Numbered from the stretch's first letter, positions 22,542-34,748 are shown. The stretch is 64,000 nt of DNA from Pomphorhynchus laevis (GCA_012934845.2 WNNJ02000353.1:109104-173103); one strand, 5' to 3'. The notes: generated by a model from the letters alone, not told the origin. A program made the numbers and translations.

Positions 22542-24997
22542 TTAAATCAAGTTATTACGTTTTATGTTATTATTTCCTTTCTTTCCGAATCGTCTTGCAC
22601 GTTTACGACTGTTTTTAAATTCAGCAATCTTGGTTACAACGCCTTTCCAATAACTGAGTTCTTCATTGTCTAAAGTGACGGTAGAATTTTAGATTTTGTT
22701 TTCGTTCACAATACCTTTCAAAACTTTGAAGTTACTCGGTATGATATTCCCGAATTGAAGTTTGTTATCATTTTCTTTCAGTACAATATCTAGCATTGAT
22801 TGTGCGCTATTCTCCTTTTCAAAACGAAGCCATGCCTAAAAACTCAATTAGGATATTTTGCTATATTCATGATGACACCATAATAAATAAAATTCTTATA
22901 GATAACGTAGTATTCAAACAAATAATGATGTGATAACCTTATGGCATTTTTCATTAATAACTAATCATACACCAGCTAAAACCAATAACGTTGACGTAGC
23001 ATTGCTGCATCTTTATTGATCTCACAATATATTGATCTCACAATAAAAAATATTTTCAAATATCAAAGGTATGAACACATTTGTACTTTTACAATTTACT
23101 TCAGATCAGTGGATTTCACATTACAAAATATCCTTTAAAAATACCCTCTTCATGTATACCGCACTCAGGAGAAACATCACACTACAACTTGAATTGGAAT
23201 TAAAAATTCAAACCATCCAACCAATCCACATTAATTCAATCTAACACTGAGTCTGAAAATTTAATCTCCCAGATAGAAACTATTTTAGTAAGTTCTACCA
23301 CGTGCCCTTTAAAAATACAAGCATTTATCATAGCTCAAACCGGAACATCGTCTCAATATAGAGTTAAATATAAATTCAATTTAAGTTTTTTCTAGAAGCA
23401 ATTTTTTCAAATCGATCAATGATTAATAATGACAAAGTCACTGCAAAAGTCACTGTGTAAATCTAAAAGGTTTTACAAAACAAATCTTATTCAAAGTACA
23501 GTATTGTAATGTTTTAATTTATCTTATTTTAAAACACTAAAATGATTTTAAATTAAACAATTTTGAATTCAAATACATCTTAAAAGAGCAGTAATTTAAA
23601 AAATCAGTTTAAACATTTCATCTGACATTTTTATTTTTGTTAAAATAACTACATTAATTTCATAATACAAATCAATAATTTTTTCTAATATTACAAATTT
23701 ACTTCGTCTGCAAATCTGCAATCTCTATTTTATAAAATAGGGTTTATGAGACATCAGTGTTATTAATCAACTAGTGATAATTATATTATTAAGAACATAT
23801 TAATTAATGAACATATTAAGAACATATTATATTAATCGTATTACTTGGACTATTTAATAAAGTTGGAGAAACATTTTTTGCAGTTGGGATGCTAGCAGTG
23901 TAAGTAATAGTATTTAAAAGTTACAAAAGAATATTCTCATGGGGAACAAAAATATTACACTTTAAAAAAAACAAACATTAAAATTTACCTGTTTATCACC
24001 TCGACTATAATCAGCGTAAACTCTAGCATGATCACTGAACTTCTCCTTTAAAATTTCTCGAGTACATTCTTCAGGTAAGCCTTGATCAAAATCGGACAAT
24101 TTTTAATAAACATTTGAATAAATTTAATTTAAAAAAATTAAACATTAAAATATGCAAGTGGTTCCAAGTGGTTCGTTTTGTATCAGTGTGAATATATACG
24201 ACAATATATTAAATATATAAAATTTAGCTGTAATAATTAATATTAACGCTCACTGTGTAAACAATAAAATATTCATATAGTTATATACCAAGTGAGGTAT
24301 TTAAACTTACCGTCAATGAACAAGACACTGCCGGCAATCATTCTCTTGCTAACCTCTTCATTTGAAACGTTGTCATCATTGGAGTTGCTAAGGCGAAAAA
24401 CATTAATAAATATGACAACGTAAATTTCCCAATTATGTAAATCATTGGAGTTTATGTTCTAATGTGGCATTATTAAATGCTAAAGCAGCATTGTTAGAAT
24501 TTATATAAATGTTTAATATAAATGTTTAAATTCCTCACGAATTTAAATATTTATAACAATGTTTTAATATGGCATCATATAATTTATATATGATGCCATA
24601 TATAAATGCAACAAATACTTTTCCTCATCATACTATTGCATATGAACAAATTAGATAAATTCAATAAAACAAAATACAAAAGCAGAGAAGCATTTACAAA
24701 TTATAAAATACTGGAACGTTCCTAATTATTGTTCAATTATTGTTCCATCTATGAATTTGTTAAATAATAACTTTTATATTCCACGTTTATTTATGTATAA
24801 GACAAAATTTCGTGTTGAGTTTAAAGTGATAAATAGCCAAAATTCAAAATATTTATCAGTATTCAAAAGGTACAAATATTTCACTAATAATACTTAATAC
24901 ACCATACATTTCATTGCCAGTTACAAGCTTCTGGAGCTTTTTATCTTGTTTGCATTCTTCCTGTAGGCTCTTAGCACGTGTACGCTGAAACTCAGCT
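22542..24997 (-). CDS. SSB: La exons 7-11: linker, xRRM and basic tail
   Basis: Exon 7 (24997-24908) encodes a charged helical linker, RAKSLQEECKQDKKLQKL. Exon 8 (24387-24311) starts the xRRM with AGSVLFIDG. Exon 9 (24080-23989) gives LPEECTREILKEKFSDHARV, like the RRM alpha-1/beta-2 of animal La, and ends GDKQ. Exon 10 (22835-22715) starts AWLRFEKENSAQSML and runs to NFKVLK. Exon 11 (22669-22542) carries RKRARRFGKKGN and stop TAA. The intron between exons 9 and 10 (22836-23988) is AT-rich with no recognised element. The xRRM in known La proteins contacts pre-tRNA and viral leader RNAs. Confidence 0.85.
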
Positions 24998-27900
24998 CTA
25001 AATTACGAAAATATGAAGAACTTAGAAATACATACGTACTACTAACAATGACATTTTGCTCAATTTGTTTTCATTAAAGTCAACATCTTCAGTTGATACA
25101 AAATTTTTAGCGGCGTCTTCAGTACTGAAAACAACAAATACGGAACCCTTAAAATAAAAATACTTAACAAACAGTCACTTGTTGAAAATGCTTGAAGTGA
25201 ATACGATTAAAGTTAATAATGAAAATTTTATTTATTTAAAAAACTATTATTATTGTTTCTAAATAGATATAGTTCGATTATGAAAAGCTGAAATATTTAT
25301 AAAATATTTCACCAATATCGGGAATTTCATTATTTCATGCATTATATTTTATAAATATTTCATTATTTTCATTCATTATATGGTCATTTTTGCGATATTT
25401 TCAATATATTAATATATATTTAATATATCTATTATTAATAATATTAATAATAAATTTATCTAACAATCGATAAGATAAACAATTCAACGTTGATTTTTTC
25501 AATATTTACAAAATTATTTAAATATAAATCAATATATTCAATATTAAATCAACATGAAAATATAAAAACAACTGAAAAATAATAATTGAATATTAAAAAT
25601 AATAATATTGAACAAAAATTAATTATTGAATAATTAAATATTATCCATTATTTAAAATTAATATCGGTCTTAATAAAAAGGGCTAACTGTACAAATGTGT
25701 TTGCTTATTAAATGAAAATTATTACACATAAATACATATATCATCGATTTATCGAAACATATATTTCATATATTAAAAGTTTAGATTTAGTTTTTAAACA
25801 GTTATGAACAAATTCATATTCTATAAAGCTTAGAAACAAGTCAGCTATAATTGGGCTAGTATTACGGCCGACCGGAACATCTTTTATTTGTCAAAATATA
25901 GATGTCATTACTTTTAAATAATTTTGATTTATCAAAATATTTAAGGATTCTATTAATTCAATTTTATCCATTTTAATGGTTTAATTTTTGTTAGATAGGC
26001 GTTATAATTATTATAACATATATATGTATATCTTTTTCCGAATAAAGGATTAATTAATTTTACTAACGCTTCTTTAATATCTACTAAATCTAGATTTGTA
26101 TAAAGCGTACTAAAATCGTATGTATTTATATTTTGAAAATTTATTCCTTTTGTCTGTTCTAAAAATTCTTTTGTAGAATTAATAATGAAATAGTGATTTA
26201 TACCAGTATTAATTTCGATTACCTTACAATATTTATTAAAGTGTGCTTAAATTACTGAAAGTATTTTATTCGTATTAACAGAAAGTGGTTTTAATGTACA
26301 TTTAAACGCACTACATATGAACCTAGGTTTTATTGGATTTTTATGTAATTTTGGATTCCAATATAATATAGGTATTGTTTCAAATCCAGTATAATATGGG
26401 TATAGTTTCAAATCCCGTTCAACGTTTTTGTTTACTATGTTCTAATGAAATTAGATTTTTATTAATTTTAACCTTAAGTACTAATTTTAGTGATTATTAA
26501 TGACTAATGTTTAATCGTTAAGTTATTCGTTAAGTTAAGATAAGTCGTTCAGTCGTCTGTTATTAACAGACGTCTGTTATAACAGACGTTTCATAATCTA
26601 TAAAGCTTAAAAACAAGTCAGCTATAATTGGGCTACTATTACCTCCCATTGGAACACCTTTTACATGTCTAAATATAGATGTCCCTACTTTCAAATAATT
26701 TTGATTTATCAAAATATTTAAGGATTCTATTAATTCAATTTTATCCATATATTTATATTTACTTGATGGTTTAATTTTGGTTTAGATATGCGTTATAATT
26801 ATTATAACATATATATGTATATCTTTTTCCGAATATAAGATTAATTAATTTTTCTAATGCATCTTTAATATCTACTAAATCTAGATTTGTATAAAGCGTA
26901 CTAAAATCGTATGTATTTATATTCTGAAAATTTATTCCTTTTGTCTGTTCTAAAAATTCTTTTGTAGAATTAATACTGAAATAGTGTTTTATACCAGTAT
27001 TAATTTCGATTATCCTACAATATTTTTTGAAGTGTGCTTTAATTACTTTAAGTATTTTATTCATATAAACAGAAAGTGGTTTTAATGTACATTTAAACGC
27101 ACTACATATGAACCTAGATTTTATTCGATTTTTATGTAATTTTGGATTCCAATTTAATAAAGGTATTGTTTCAAATCCAGTATAATATGGGTATAGTTTC
27201 AAATCCCGTTCAAATTCTTTGATTAAATTGATTTTAAAATGATTTTAAATAGTAACTATTTAAAATAATAGTTTAACTAATATATGTATTTATTCCTCAA
27301 ATAAAGGTTAAATTGAGTTTTAATGTAAAGAAAATTAAGATTTACTTGAGGTGTATTACACATTTGAATCCAAAGAGAATTAATTTATTAAATCAATAAA
27401 TATTATAATAAATATTTTTTGGATTGAAAACAACAAAATTATTAGTATTCGATCCATTATAATGAATCGAATACAATAGATTATCATATACATTATAATC
27501 GATAAAATGTAAAATCATCAATATTTCACAAAAATAAAAAATTGAAAAGCACAAACAAAAAACACAATTCCAGCATTGAAACTTTCGCAAAATAAAAATA
27601 AATATTTCACACGAACACGATATACAAAAATAATTAAAAACATAATAACATATTAATTATTTAAATATTAATAAACACATATTATAATACTAAGAATGCA
27701 GATAGTAAACGATTTGGGTGAAAAATGTTATTTACAATTAAACGAAATTATTAGGGGTCCAATATGCAAATTAATTTGTGATTATTTTTGCCTTACATGT
27801 CAAATGACAAGTTATTTATTCACATTTACGTAAATGCTTTGACATTATATTCTGTCAGCAATAAGAGAACATACCAGAAATTCTTTCGTAACGGCTTTCT

Positions 27901-29688
27901 TCCGTAGTTTAACGTCATCTGTATGCCATTTATCAACGAAAAAATCGACAATTTCGCTTGATTTACTATCATTTGGAAATCCATCCTATTAAAGTTGAAA
28001 GGATATAAAGTCTTAATTTTTATCTAAATTTGATTACCACAAATACTGTTCTGTTAAAGGTTCGCTTATCGAGCTCTGCTTTAGTAGATACAGGTGAAGG
28101 CCCAGATGGATTACGCCGTAACTTTTGATTAACGTGATCTAACTAAAACAAGTTACAATTAAAAATGTTATCTCGATAACAACGATGCTAACCTCTAAGA
28201 GGTTACTGCAAGACTTCTCCAATGAAGACAAAACAAACGCAGGATCGGATGTCATTTGCTAAAGCAAAAACATCTGTCAAAGTTTAAATAGGGTAATTAC
28301 GATATAAGGCATTGAGGTTATATGTATCAATAACATCAAAAATATAAAATCTTTTTGTTGGCGAAATATTTTATATAAGATTCCTTCTAATTTTATATAT
28401 TAAAAAATCAATTTAGGAATTAGTACAAATTACATAAAATTATTTTGAGATAATTGAGTTAATTGAGTTATTTTCATAAATGTAATTTTTTAAACCAGCC
28501 TTAAAATGCTTAAACAAGATATTATATATATTATTACAATCATGATATTATTGCAATCAGATATTATTGCAATCATGATATATATATTATTGCAATCATG
28601 AAATATATGTAAAACGCTATTATGTAAAAATCTAGAAACGCATGAAACGAAATCCTAAATCGTGTAACTTCCGATTAATCTACAAGCTTAAAACCTTATT
28701 TTCTGCCCCCTAACAATATCAAACTACTATAAGAATAAATGGTAAAAGAAGATATTTGCAAATGAAACTAGGTAAAAACTAGCAATAAGATGCTACACGA
28801 TATTGCAATAACTAGAAAATGACAAAATGTGAATTTTAGGTTATTAGTAATTAAATATTCAAAAGAGAAGTTAAAACGAGAAAGAATTTGCAACTCCAAA
28901 AATTTGCAACTAAAATGAATACAACAATTGGTTTTAACAGAGGTAAGCTAAATTCCAAAAAAAGTGTTCCCCTTTTTTATTCAGCTCCAATAATTATTTA
29001 ACAATAATTAGCGATCAAGAATGTAAAAATTATAAATCAAAGCTAATTAAAAGGTTATAACAAATATTTAATTAGTTCTGTGACTAATTCTAAAATACCT
29101 TAAAAGCAATAAAAAATTAGAAGAATATAGAATGGACAAAAATGGAGTAAAATGGACAAAAATATTTGACAATGATATCAAAAAACAAATTATAAATTAC
29201 CTTTAAACGATTGAATTGCAACAGAGTGCTAAGTGATATCCAGCCATCGTCTTTTGTCAGCTCAGTTTGTAAAAATTTGTCCCTCAACAAATTTGCATCG
29301 CTGAAATAATACTGAAAAAAGTGAACATACAATCAACAACTTATAATATGCGGGGAAATACTTCAATTTGACGAACAATAAGAGAGGAAATTTCAGCATT
29401 CCTTTTAGGTAGATCAGATTTATTGATTTTACCATTTGATTCGGAAGTATCCGCATGTAACTTATGTGAAGAAGAATTTAAAATTTTATTGGCGCTAAAA
29501 TTCTCTGTGGCAGAATCGGTTTCACTAAGAGACTGTTGGCCATTAACCTCTATAGAAATAGGATCTGCGGCAGGAGAAATATTATGAGGAACTAGGGTTT
29601 CTTCACAAGTTGATGTATCCACCGATTGCTTTGACAAATGAAGACTGCTACTATTATCGATCGATTGGTCAGAATGTACTTCAGACAT
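22542..29688 (-). CDS. SSB: La protein (Lupus La / SSB homologue), 11 coding exons
   Basis: La binds the 3' UUU-OH of new RNA polymerase III transcripts in the nucleus and chaperones pre-tRNAs. Coding exons: 29688-29362, 29311-29201, 28258-28193, 28142-28038, 27985-27875, 25147-25047, 24997-24908, 24387-24311, 24080-23989, 22835-22715, 22669-22542. All junctions are GT-AG and phases agree, giving 1329 nt (442 codons plus stop), slightly longer than typical animal La (about 400). Domains: an acidic/Ser-rich N-terminus (1-98), the La motif with QIEYYFSD (about 99-168), RRM1 with RTVFVDGFP and GSVFVVF (about 199-275), a charged linker, a C-terminal xRRM with GSVLFIDGLP (about 323-400), and a basic tail RKRARRFGKK. 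The ATG follows a TTTCAG acceptor directly, so an upstream non-coding exon is expected. The last intron call rests on splicing logic; see 22670-22714. Confidence 0.9.
22670..22714 (-). other. 45-nt La intron containing an in-frame stop
   Basis: On the minus strand the segment starts GTATTG and ends CACTTTAG. Its length is 45, a multiple of three, and its reading frame contains one TAA. Removing it joins FKVLK to DNEELSYWKGVVTKI, which matches the La xRRM-to-tail transition better than the unspliced reading does. Introns 28143-28192 (50 nt) and 27986-28037 (52 nt) show that this gene uses very short introns. If retained, the protein would end at that TAA and lose the basic tail. Confidence 0.7.
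25047..28258 (-). CDS. SSB: La exons 3-6: end of La motif and RRM1
   Basis: Exon 3 (28258-28193) encodes QMTSDPAFVLSSLEKSCSNL, the helical end of the La motif. Exon 4 (28142-28038) continues LDHVNQKLRRNPSGPSPV to NRTVFV, the start of RRM1. Exon 5 (27985-27875) gives DGFPNDSKSSEIVDFF. Exon 6 (25147-25047) gives the RNP1-like GSVFVVFSTEDAAKNFV. The first three introns here are tiny, but the intron between exons 5 and 6 (25148-27874) is 2.7 kb because it hosts two PLE fragments. Confidence 0.87.
25148..25735. other. La intron, AT-rich, nothing recognised
   Basis: The 3' part of the large La intron between the exon 6 acceptor and the PLE fragments. It is highly AT-rich with repeated AATATT words. 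No element is identified. Confidence 0.5.
25736..27230 (-). mobile_element. Two tandem Penelope-like fragments inside a La intron
   Basis: Two near-identical minus-strand PLE RT pieces, about 26580-27220 and 25740-26440, lie head to tail about 820 bp apart. The upstream one reads LLNWNPKLHKNRIKSRFI, then YDFSTLYTNLDLVDIKDALE (26771-27202), then DKIELIESLNILINQNYL and VKGVPMGGNSSPIIADLF (26563-26748). The second covers the same region, again includes SSPIIADLF-like sequence, and fades after the catalytic DD region. PKLHK and FSTLYTNL are PLE signatures. Both lack terminal structures and are broken in a few places. They share the transcription direction of the La gene. Confidence 0.88.
27231..27874. 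other. La intron, AT-rich, nothing recognised
   Basis: The 5' part of the 2.7-kb intron, between exon 5 and the PLE fragments. The 65-codon minus frame at 27393-27590 shows no domain. Confidence 0.5.
28259..29200. other. La intron 2, AT-rich, nothing recognised
   Basis: A 942-bp intron between the La-motif exons. It contains a few ATATTATTGCAATCATG repeats (about 28530-28600). No gene or mobile element is seen. Confidence 0.5.
29201..29688 (-). CDS. SSB: La exons 1-2: N-terminus and La motif
   Basis: Exon 1 (29688-29362) opens with ATG for MSEVHSDQSIDNSSS and is Ser/Thr/Glu-rich up to RNAEISSLIVRQIE. Exon 2 (29311-29201) continues YYFSDANLLRDKFL to LLQFNRLK. Together they carry the La-motif signature (QIEYYF, DKFL, W-I-L-L-FNRL), the winged-helix fold that with RRM1 clamps UUU-OH ends. 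The 49-nt intron starts GTATTT and ends TTTCAG. Confidence 0.92.
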
Positions 29689-29850
29689 CTGAAAGATACG
29701 AAAACAAATGTACAAACATTCCAATTTGCAAGTAATGAAAAAAAATTAGTTCAACAATGCTTAAAAAAACAAAACGATTTTAAAAAAGCTAATGAAGAAG
29801 AAATCCGAAAATAGTACAGTGTCTAAGGTGACTCAGTTTATATAAACGTC
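29689..29850 (-). promoter_or_regulatory. La 5' region with promoter-like satellite unit
   Basis: Immediately before the coding ATG on the minus strand is a polypyrimidine tract and TTTCAG, an acceptor for an upstream non-coding exon. About 150 bp further upstream the last satellite unit reads CGTGACG, then TTTATATAAACTGAG, then CTTAGACACTGTACT. That is a CRE-like half-site and a good TATA box with room for a start site about 25-30 bp on. This is inference from motifs only. Confidence 0.35.
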
Positions 29851-32800
29851 ACGAAATCAGCCGCAAATTACGAACATCATTGACCTTCCTTGTTGCTCAA
29901 ATATTTTAATTACTAGAAACTGCTTAAAATGTTAAAGAGAACATGAGTAGTCTCAGTTAAAATGTTAAAAAAGTACGGTGTCTAAGGTGTCTCAGTTTAT
30001 ATTAACGTCACGAAATCAGCCGCAAATTACAAACATCATTGACCTTCCTTGTTACTCAAATATTTTAACCACTAGAAACTGCTTAAAATGTTAAAGAGGA
30101 CATGAGTAGTCTCAGTTAAAAATGTTAAAAAAGTACAGTGTCCAAGGTGTCTCAGTTTATATTAACGTAACGAAATCAGCCGCAAATTACGAACATCATT
30201 GACCTTCCTTGTTACTTAAATATTTTAATTACTAGAAACAGCTTAAAAAGTTAAAGAGAACCTGAGCAGTCTCAGTTAAAAATGTTAAAAAAGTACGGTG
30301 CCTAAGGTGTCTCAGTTGATATTAAAGTCACGTAATCAGCCGCAAATTACAAACATCATTGACCTTCCTTGCTACTCAAATATTTTAATTACTAGAAACA
30401 GCTTAAAAAGTTAAAGAGAACCTGAGCAGTCTCAGTTAAAAATGTTAAAAAAGTGCAGTGTCTAAGGTGTCTCAGTTTATATTAACGTCACGTAATCAGC
30501 CGCAAATTACAAACATCATTGACCTTCCTTGTTACTCAAATATTTTAATTACTAGAAACTGCTCAGTTTATATTAACGTCACGAAATCAGCCGCAAATTA
30601 CGAACATCATTGACCTTCCTTGTTACTCAAATATTTTAATTACTAGAAACTGCTTAAAATGTTAAAGAGAACATGAGTAGCCTCAATTAAAAATGTTAAA
30701 AAAGTACGGTGCCTAAGGTGTCTCAGTTGATATTAAAGTCACGTAATCAGCCGCAAATTACAAACATCATTGACCTTCCTTGCTACTCAAATATTTTAAT
30801 TACTAGAAACAGCTTAAAAAGTTAAAGAGAACCTGAGCAGTCTCAGTTAAAAATGTTAAAAAAGTACAGTGTCTAAGGTGTCTCAGTTTATATAAACGTC
30901 ACGAAATCAGCCGCAAATTACGAACATCATTGACCTTCCATGTTACTTAAATATTTTAATTACTAGAAACTGCTTAAAATGTTAAAGAGAACATGAGTAG
31001 TCTCAGTTAAAATGTTAAAAAAGTACGGTGTCTAAGGTGTCTCAGTTGATATTAACGTAACGAAATCAGCCGCAAATTACGAACATCATTGACCTTCCTT
31101 GTTACTTAAATATTTTAATTACTAGAAACAGCTTAAAAAGTTAAAGAGAACCTGAGCAGTCTCAGTTAAAAATGCTTAAAAAGTACAGTGCCTAAGGTGT
31201 CTCAGTTGATATTAACGTCACGAAATCAGCCGCAAATTACGAACATCATTGACCTTCCTTGCTACTCAAATATTTTAATTACTAGAAACTGCTTAAAAAG
31301 TTAAAGAGAACCTGAGCAGTCTCAGTTAAAAATGTTAAAAAAGTACAGTGTCTAAGGTGTCTCAGTTTATATTAACGTCACGTAATCAGCCGCAAATTAC
31401 AAACATCATTGACCTTCCTTGTTACTCAAATATTTTAATTACTAGAAACTGCTCAGTTTATATTAACGTCACGAAATCAGCCGCAAATTACGAACATCAT
31501 TGACCTTCCTTGTTACTCAAATATTTTAATTACTAGAAACTGCTTAAAATGTTAAAGATGACATGAGTAGTCTCGGTTAAAAATGTTAAAAAATACAGTG
31601 TCTAAAGTGTCTCAGTTTATATAAACGTCACGAAATCAGCCGCAAATTACGAACATCATTGACCTTCCTTGTTACTTAAATATTTTAATTACTAGAAACA
31701 GCTTAAAATGTTAAAGAGAACATGAGTAGTCTCAGTTAAAATGTTAAAAAAGTACGGTGTATAAGGTGTCTCAGTTTATATTAACGTCACGAAATCTGCC
31801 GCAAATTACGAACATCATTGACCTTCCTTGTTACTCCAATATTTTAATTACTAGAAACTGCTTAAAATGTTAAAGAGGACATGAGTAGTCTCAGTTAAAA
31901 ATGTTAAAAAAGTACAGTGTCTAAGGTGTCTCAGTTGATATTAACGTCACGAAATCAGCCGCAAATTACGAACATCATTGACCTTCCTTGTTACTTAAAT
32001 ATTTTAATTACTAGAAACTGCTTAAAAAGTTAAAGAGAACATGAGCAGTCTCAGTTAAAAATGTTAAAAAAGTACAGTGTCTAAGGTGTCTCAGTTGATA
32101 TTAACGTCACGAAATCAGCCGCAAATTACGAACATCATTGACCCTCCTTGTTACTCAAATATTTTAATTACTAGAAACTGCTCAGTTTATATTAACGTCA
32201 CAATATCAGCCGCAAATTACGAACATCATTGACCTTCCTTGTGTCTCAGTTGATATTAACGTCACGTAATCAGCCGCAAATTACGAACATCATTGACTTT
32301 CCTTGTTACTTAAATATTTTAATTACTAGAAACTGCTTAAAAAGTTAAAGAGAACATGAGCAGTCTCAGTTAAAAATGTTAAAAAAGTACAGTGTCTAAG
32401 GTGTCTCAGTTGATATTAACGTCACGAAATCAGCCGCAAATTACGAACATCATTGACCCTCCTTGTTACTCAAATATTTTAATTACTAGAAACTGCTCAG
32501 TTTATATTAACGTCACGAAATCAGCCGCAAATTACGAACATCATTGACTTTCCTTGTTACTCAAATATTTTAATTACTAGAAACTGCTTAAAAAGTTAAA
32601 GAGAACATGAGCAGTCTCAGTTAAAAATGTTAAAAAAGTACAGTGTCTAAGGTGTCTCAGTTGATATTAACGTCACGAAATCAGCCGCAAATTACAAACA
32701 TCATTGACCTTCCTTGTTACTCAAATATTTTAATTACTAGAAACTGCTCAGTTTATATAAACGTCACGAAATCAGCCGCAAATTACGAACATCATTGACC

Positions 32801-34748
32801 TTCCTTGTGTCTCAGTTGATATTAACGTCACGTAATCAGCCGCAAATTACAAACATCATTGACATTCCTTGCTACTCAAATATTTTAATTACTAGAAACT
32901 GCTTAAAATGTTAAAGAGAACATGAGTAGTCTCAGTTAAAAATGTTAAAGAAGTACGGTGCCTAAGGTGTCTCAGTTTATATTAACGTCACGAAATCAGC
33001 CGCAAATTACGAACATCATTGACCTTCCTTGTTACTCAAATATTTTAATTACTAGAAACTGCTTAAAATGTTAAAGAGAACATGAGTAGTCTCAGTTAAA
33101 AATGTTAAAAAAGTACAGTGTCTAAGGTGTCTCAGTTTATATTAACGTCACGTAATCAGCCGCAAATTACAAACATCATTGACCTTCCTTGTTACTCAAA
33201 TATTTTAATTACTAGAAACTGCTAAAAAAGTTAAAGAGAACCTGAGCAGTCTCAGTTAAAAATGTTAAAAAAGTACAGTGCCTAAGGTGTCTCAGTTTAT
33301 ATTAACGTCACGAAATCAGCCGCAAATTACGAACATCATTGACCTTCCTTGTTACTCAAATATTTTAATTACTAGAAACTGCTTAAAAAGTTAAAGAGAA
33401 CATGAGCAGTCTCAGTTAAAAATGTTAAAAAAGTACAGTGTCTAAGGTGTCTCAGTTGATATTAACGTCACGAAATCAGCCGCAAATTACAAACATCATT
33501 GACCTTCCTTGTTACTCAAATATTTTAATTACTAGAAACTGCTCAGTTTATATTAACGTCACGAAATCAGCCGCAAATTACGAACATCATTGACTTTCCT
33601 TGTTACTCAAATATTTTAATTACTAGAAACTGCTTAAAAAGTTAAAGAGAACATGAGCAGTCTCAGTTAAAAATGTTAAAAAAGTACAGTGTCTAAGGTG
33701 TCTCAGTTGATATTAACGTCACGAAATCAGCCGCAAATTACAAACATCATTGACCTTCCTTGTTACTCAAATATTTTAATTACTAGAAACTGCTCAGTTT
33801 ATATAAACGTCACGAAATCAGCCGCAAATTACGAACATCATTGACCTTCCTTGTGTCTCAGTTGATATTAACGTCACGTAATCAGCCGCAAATTACAAAC
33901 ATCATTGACATTCCTTGCTACTCAAATATTTTAATTACTAGAAACTGCTTAAAATGTTAAAGAGAACATGAGTAGTCTCAGTTAAAAATGTTAAAGAAGT
34001 ACGGTGCCTAAGGTGTCTCAGTTTATATTAACGTCACGAAATCAGCCGCAAATTACGAACATCATTGACCTTCCTTGTTACTCAAATATTTTAATTACTA
34101 GAAACTGCTTAAAATGTTAAAGAGAACATGAGTAGTCTCAGTTAAAAATGTTAAAAAAGTACAGTGTCTAAGGTGTCTCAGTTTATATTAACGTCACGTA
34201 ATCAGCCGCAAATTACAAACATCATTGACCTTCCTTGTTACTCAAATATTTTAATTACTAGAAACTGCTAAAAAAGTTAAAGAGAACCTGAGCAGTCTCA
34301 GTTAAAAATGTTAAAAAAGTACAGTGTCTAAGGTGTCTCAGTTTATATAAACGTCACGAAATCAGCCGCAAATTACGAACATCATTGACCTTCCTTGTTG
34401 CTCAAATATTTTAATTACTAGAAACTGCTTAAAAAGTTAAAGAGAACCTGAGCAGTCTCAGTTAAAAATGTTAAAAAAGTACAGTGCCTAAGGTGTCTCA
34501 GTTGATATTAACGTCACGAAATCAGCCGCAAATTACAAACATCATTGACTTTCCTTGTTACTTAAATATTTTAATTACTAGAAACAGCTTAAAAAGTTAA
34601 AGAGAACCTGAGCAGTCTCAGTTAAAAATGTTAAAAAAGTACGGTGCCTAAGGTGTCTCAGTTGATATTAACGTCACGTAATCAGCCGCAAATTACGAGC
34701 ATCCTTGACTGTTCTTGTTAATTAAAATTTTAATTACTAGCAACTGCT
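29811..34748 (-). repeat. 160-bp satellite array of about 30 units between La and NDR kinase
   Basis: AAGTACAGTG-type unit starts are spaced exactly 160 bp apart (for example 30131, 30291, 30451). The unit contains CTAAGGTGTCTCAGTT, AACGTCACGAAATCAGCCGC, CATCATTGACCTTCCTTG and ACTAGAAACTGC. Shortened units, in which ACTAGAAACTGC is followed directly by TCAGTTTATATTAACG, are interspersed. The copies differ by a few percent. The array starts about 125 bp upstream of the La ATG and ends about 180 bp past the NDR stop, at a decayed last unit (34690-34748). Every unit carries CGTCA and a TTATAT(T/A)AA word, which on the genes' strand read as TGACG and a TATA-like box. Confidence 0.95.
32460..34327 (-). 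repeat. 1046-bp higher-order duplication inside the satellite
   Basis: A run of distinctive variant and shortened units at about 32465-33280 recurs at about 33511-34327. GCTCAGTTTATATTAACG is at 32495 and 33541, and the private variant GACATTCCTTGCTACT is at 32861 and 33907; both offsets are 1046 bp. The copies are almost identical, unlike neighbouring monomers, so this block was duplicated recently. Confidence 0.85.

Noticed and set aside
22542-22715. Reading the TAA before the La tail as a real stop, or as stop-codon reassignment
   Set aside because: A 45-nt GT-AG intron removes it in frame and improves the match to La; TAA ends La and the NDR kinase normally elsewhere in the window.
29811-34748. 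CRISPR-like array
   Set aside because: Units of 160 bp have no unique spacers; it is a eukaryotic satellite.
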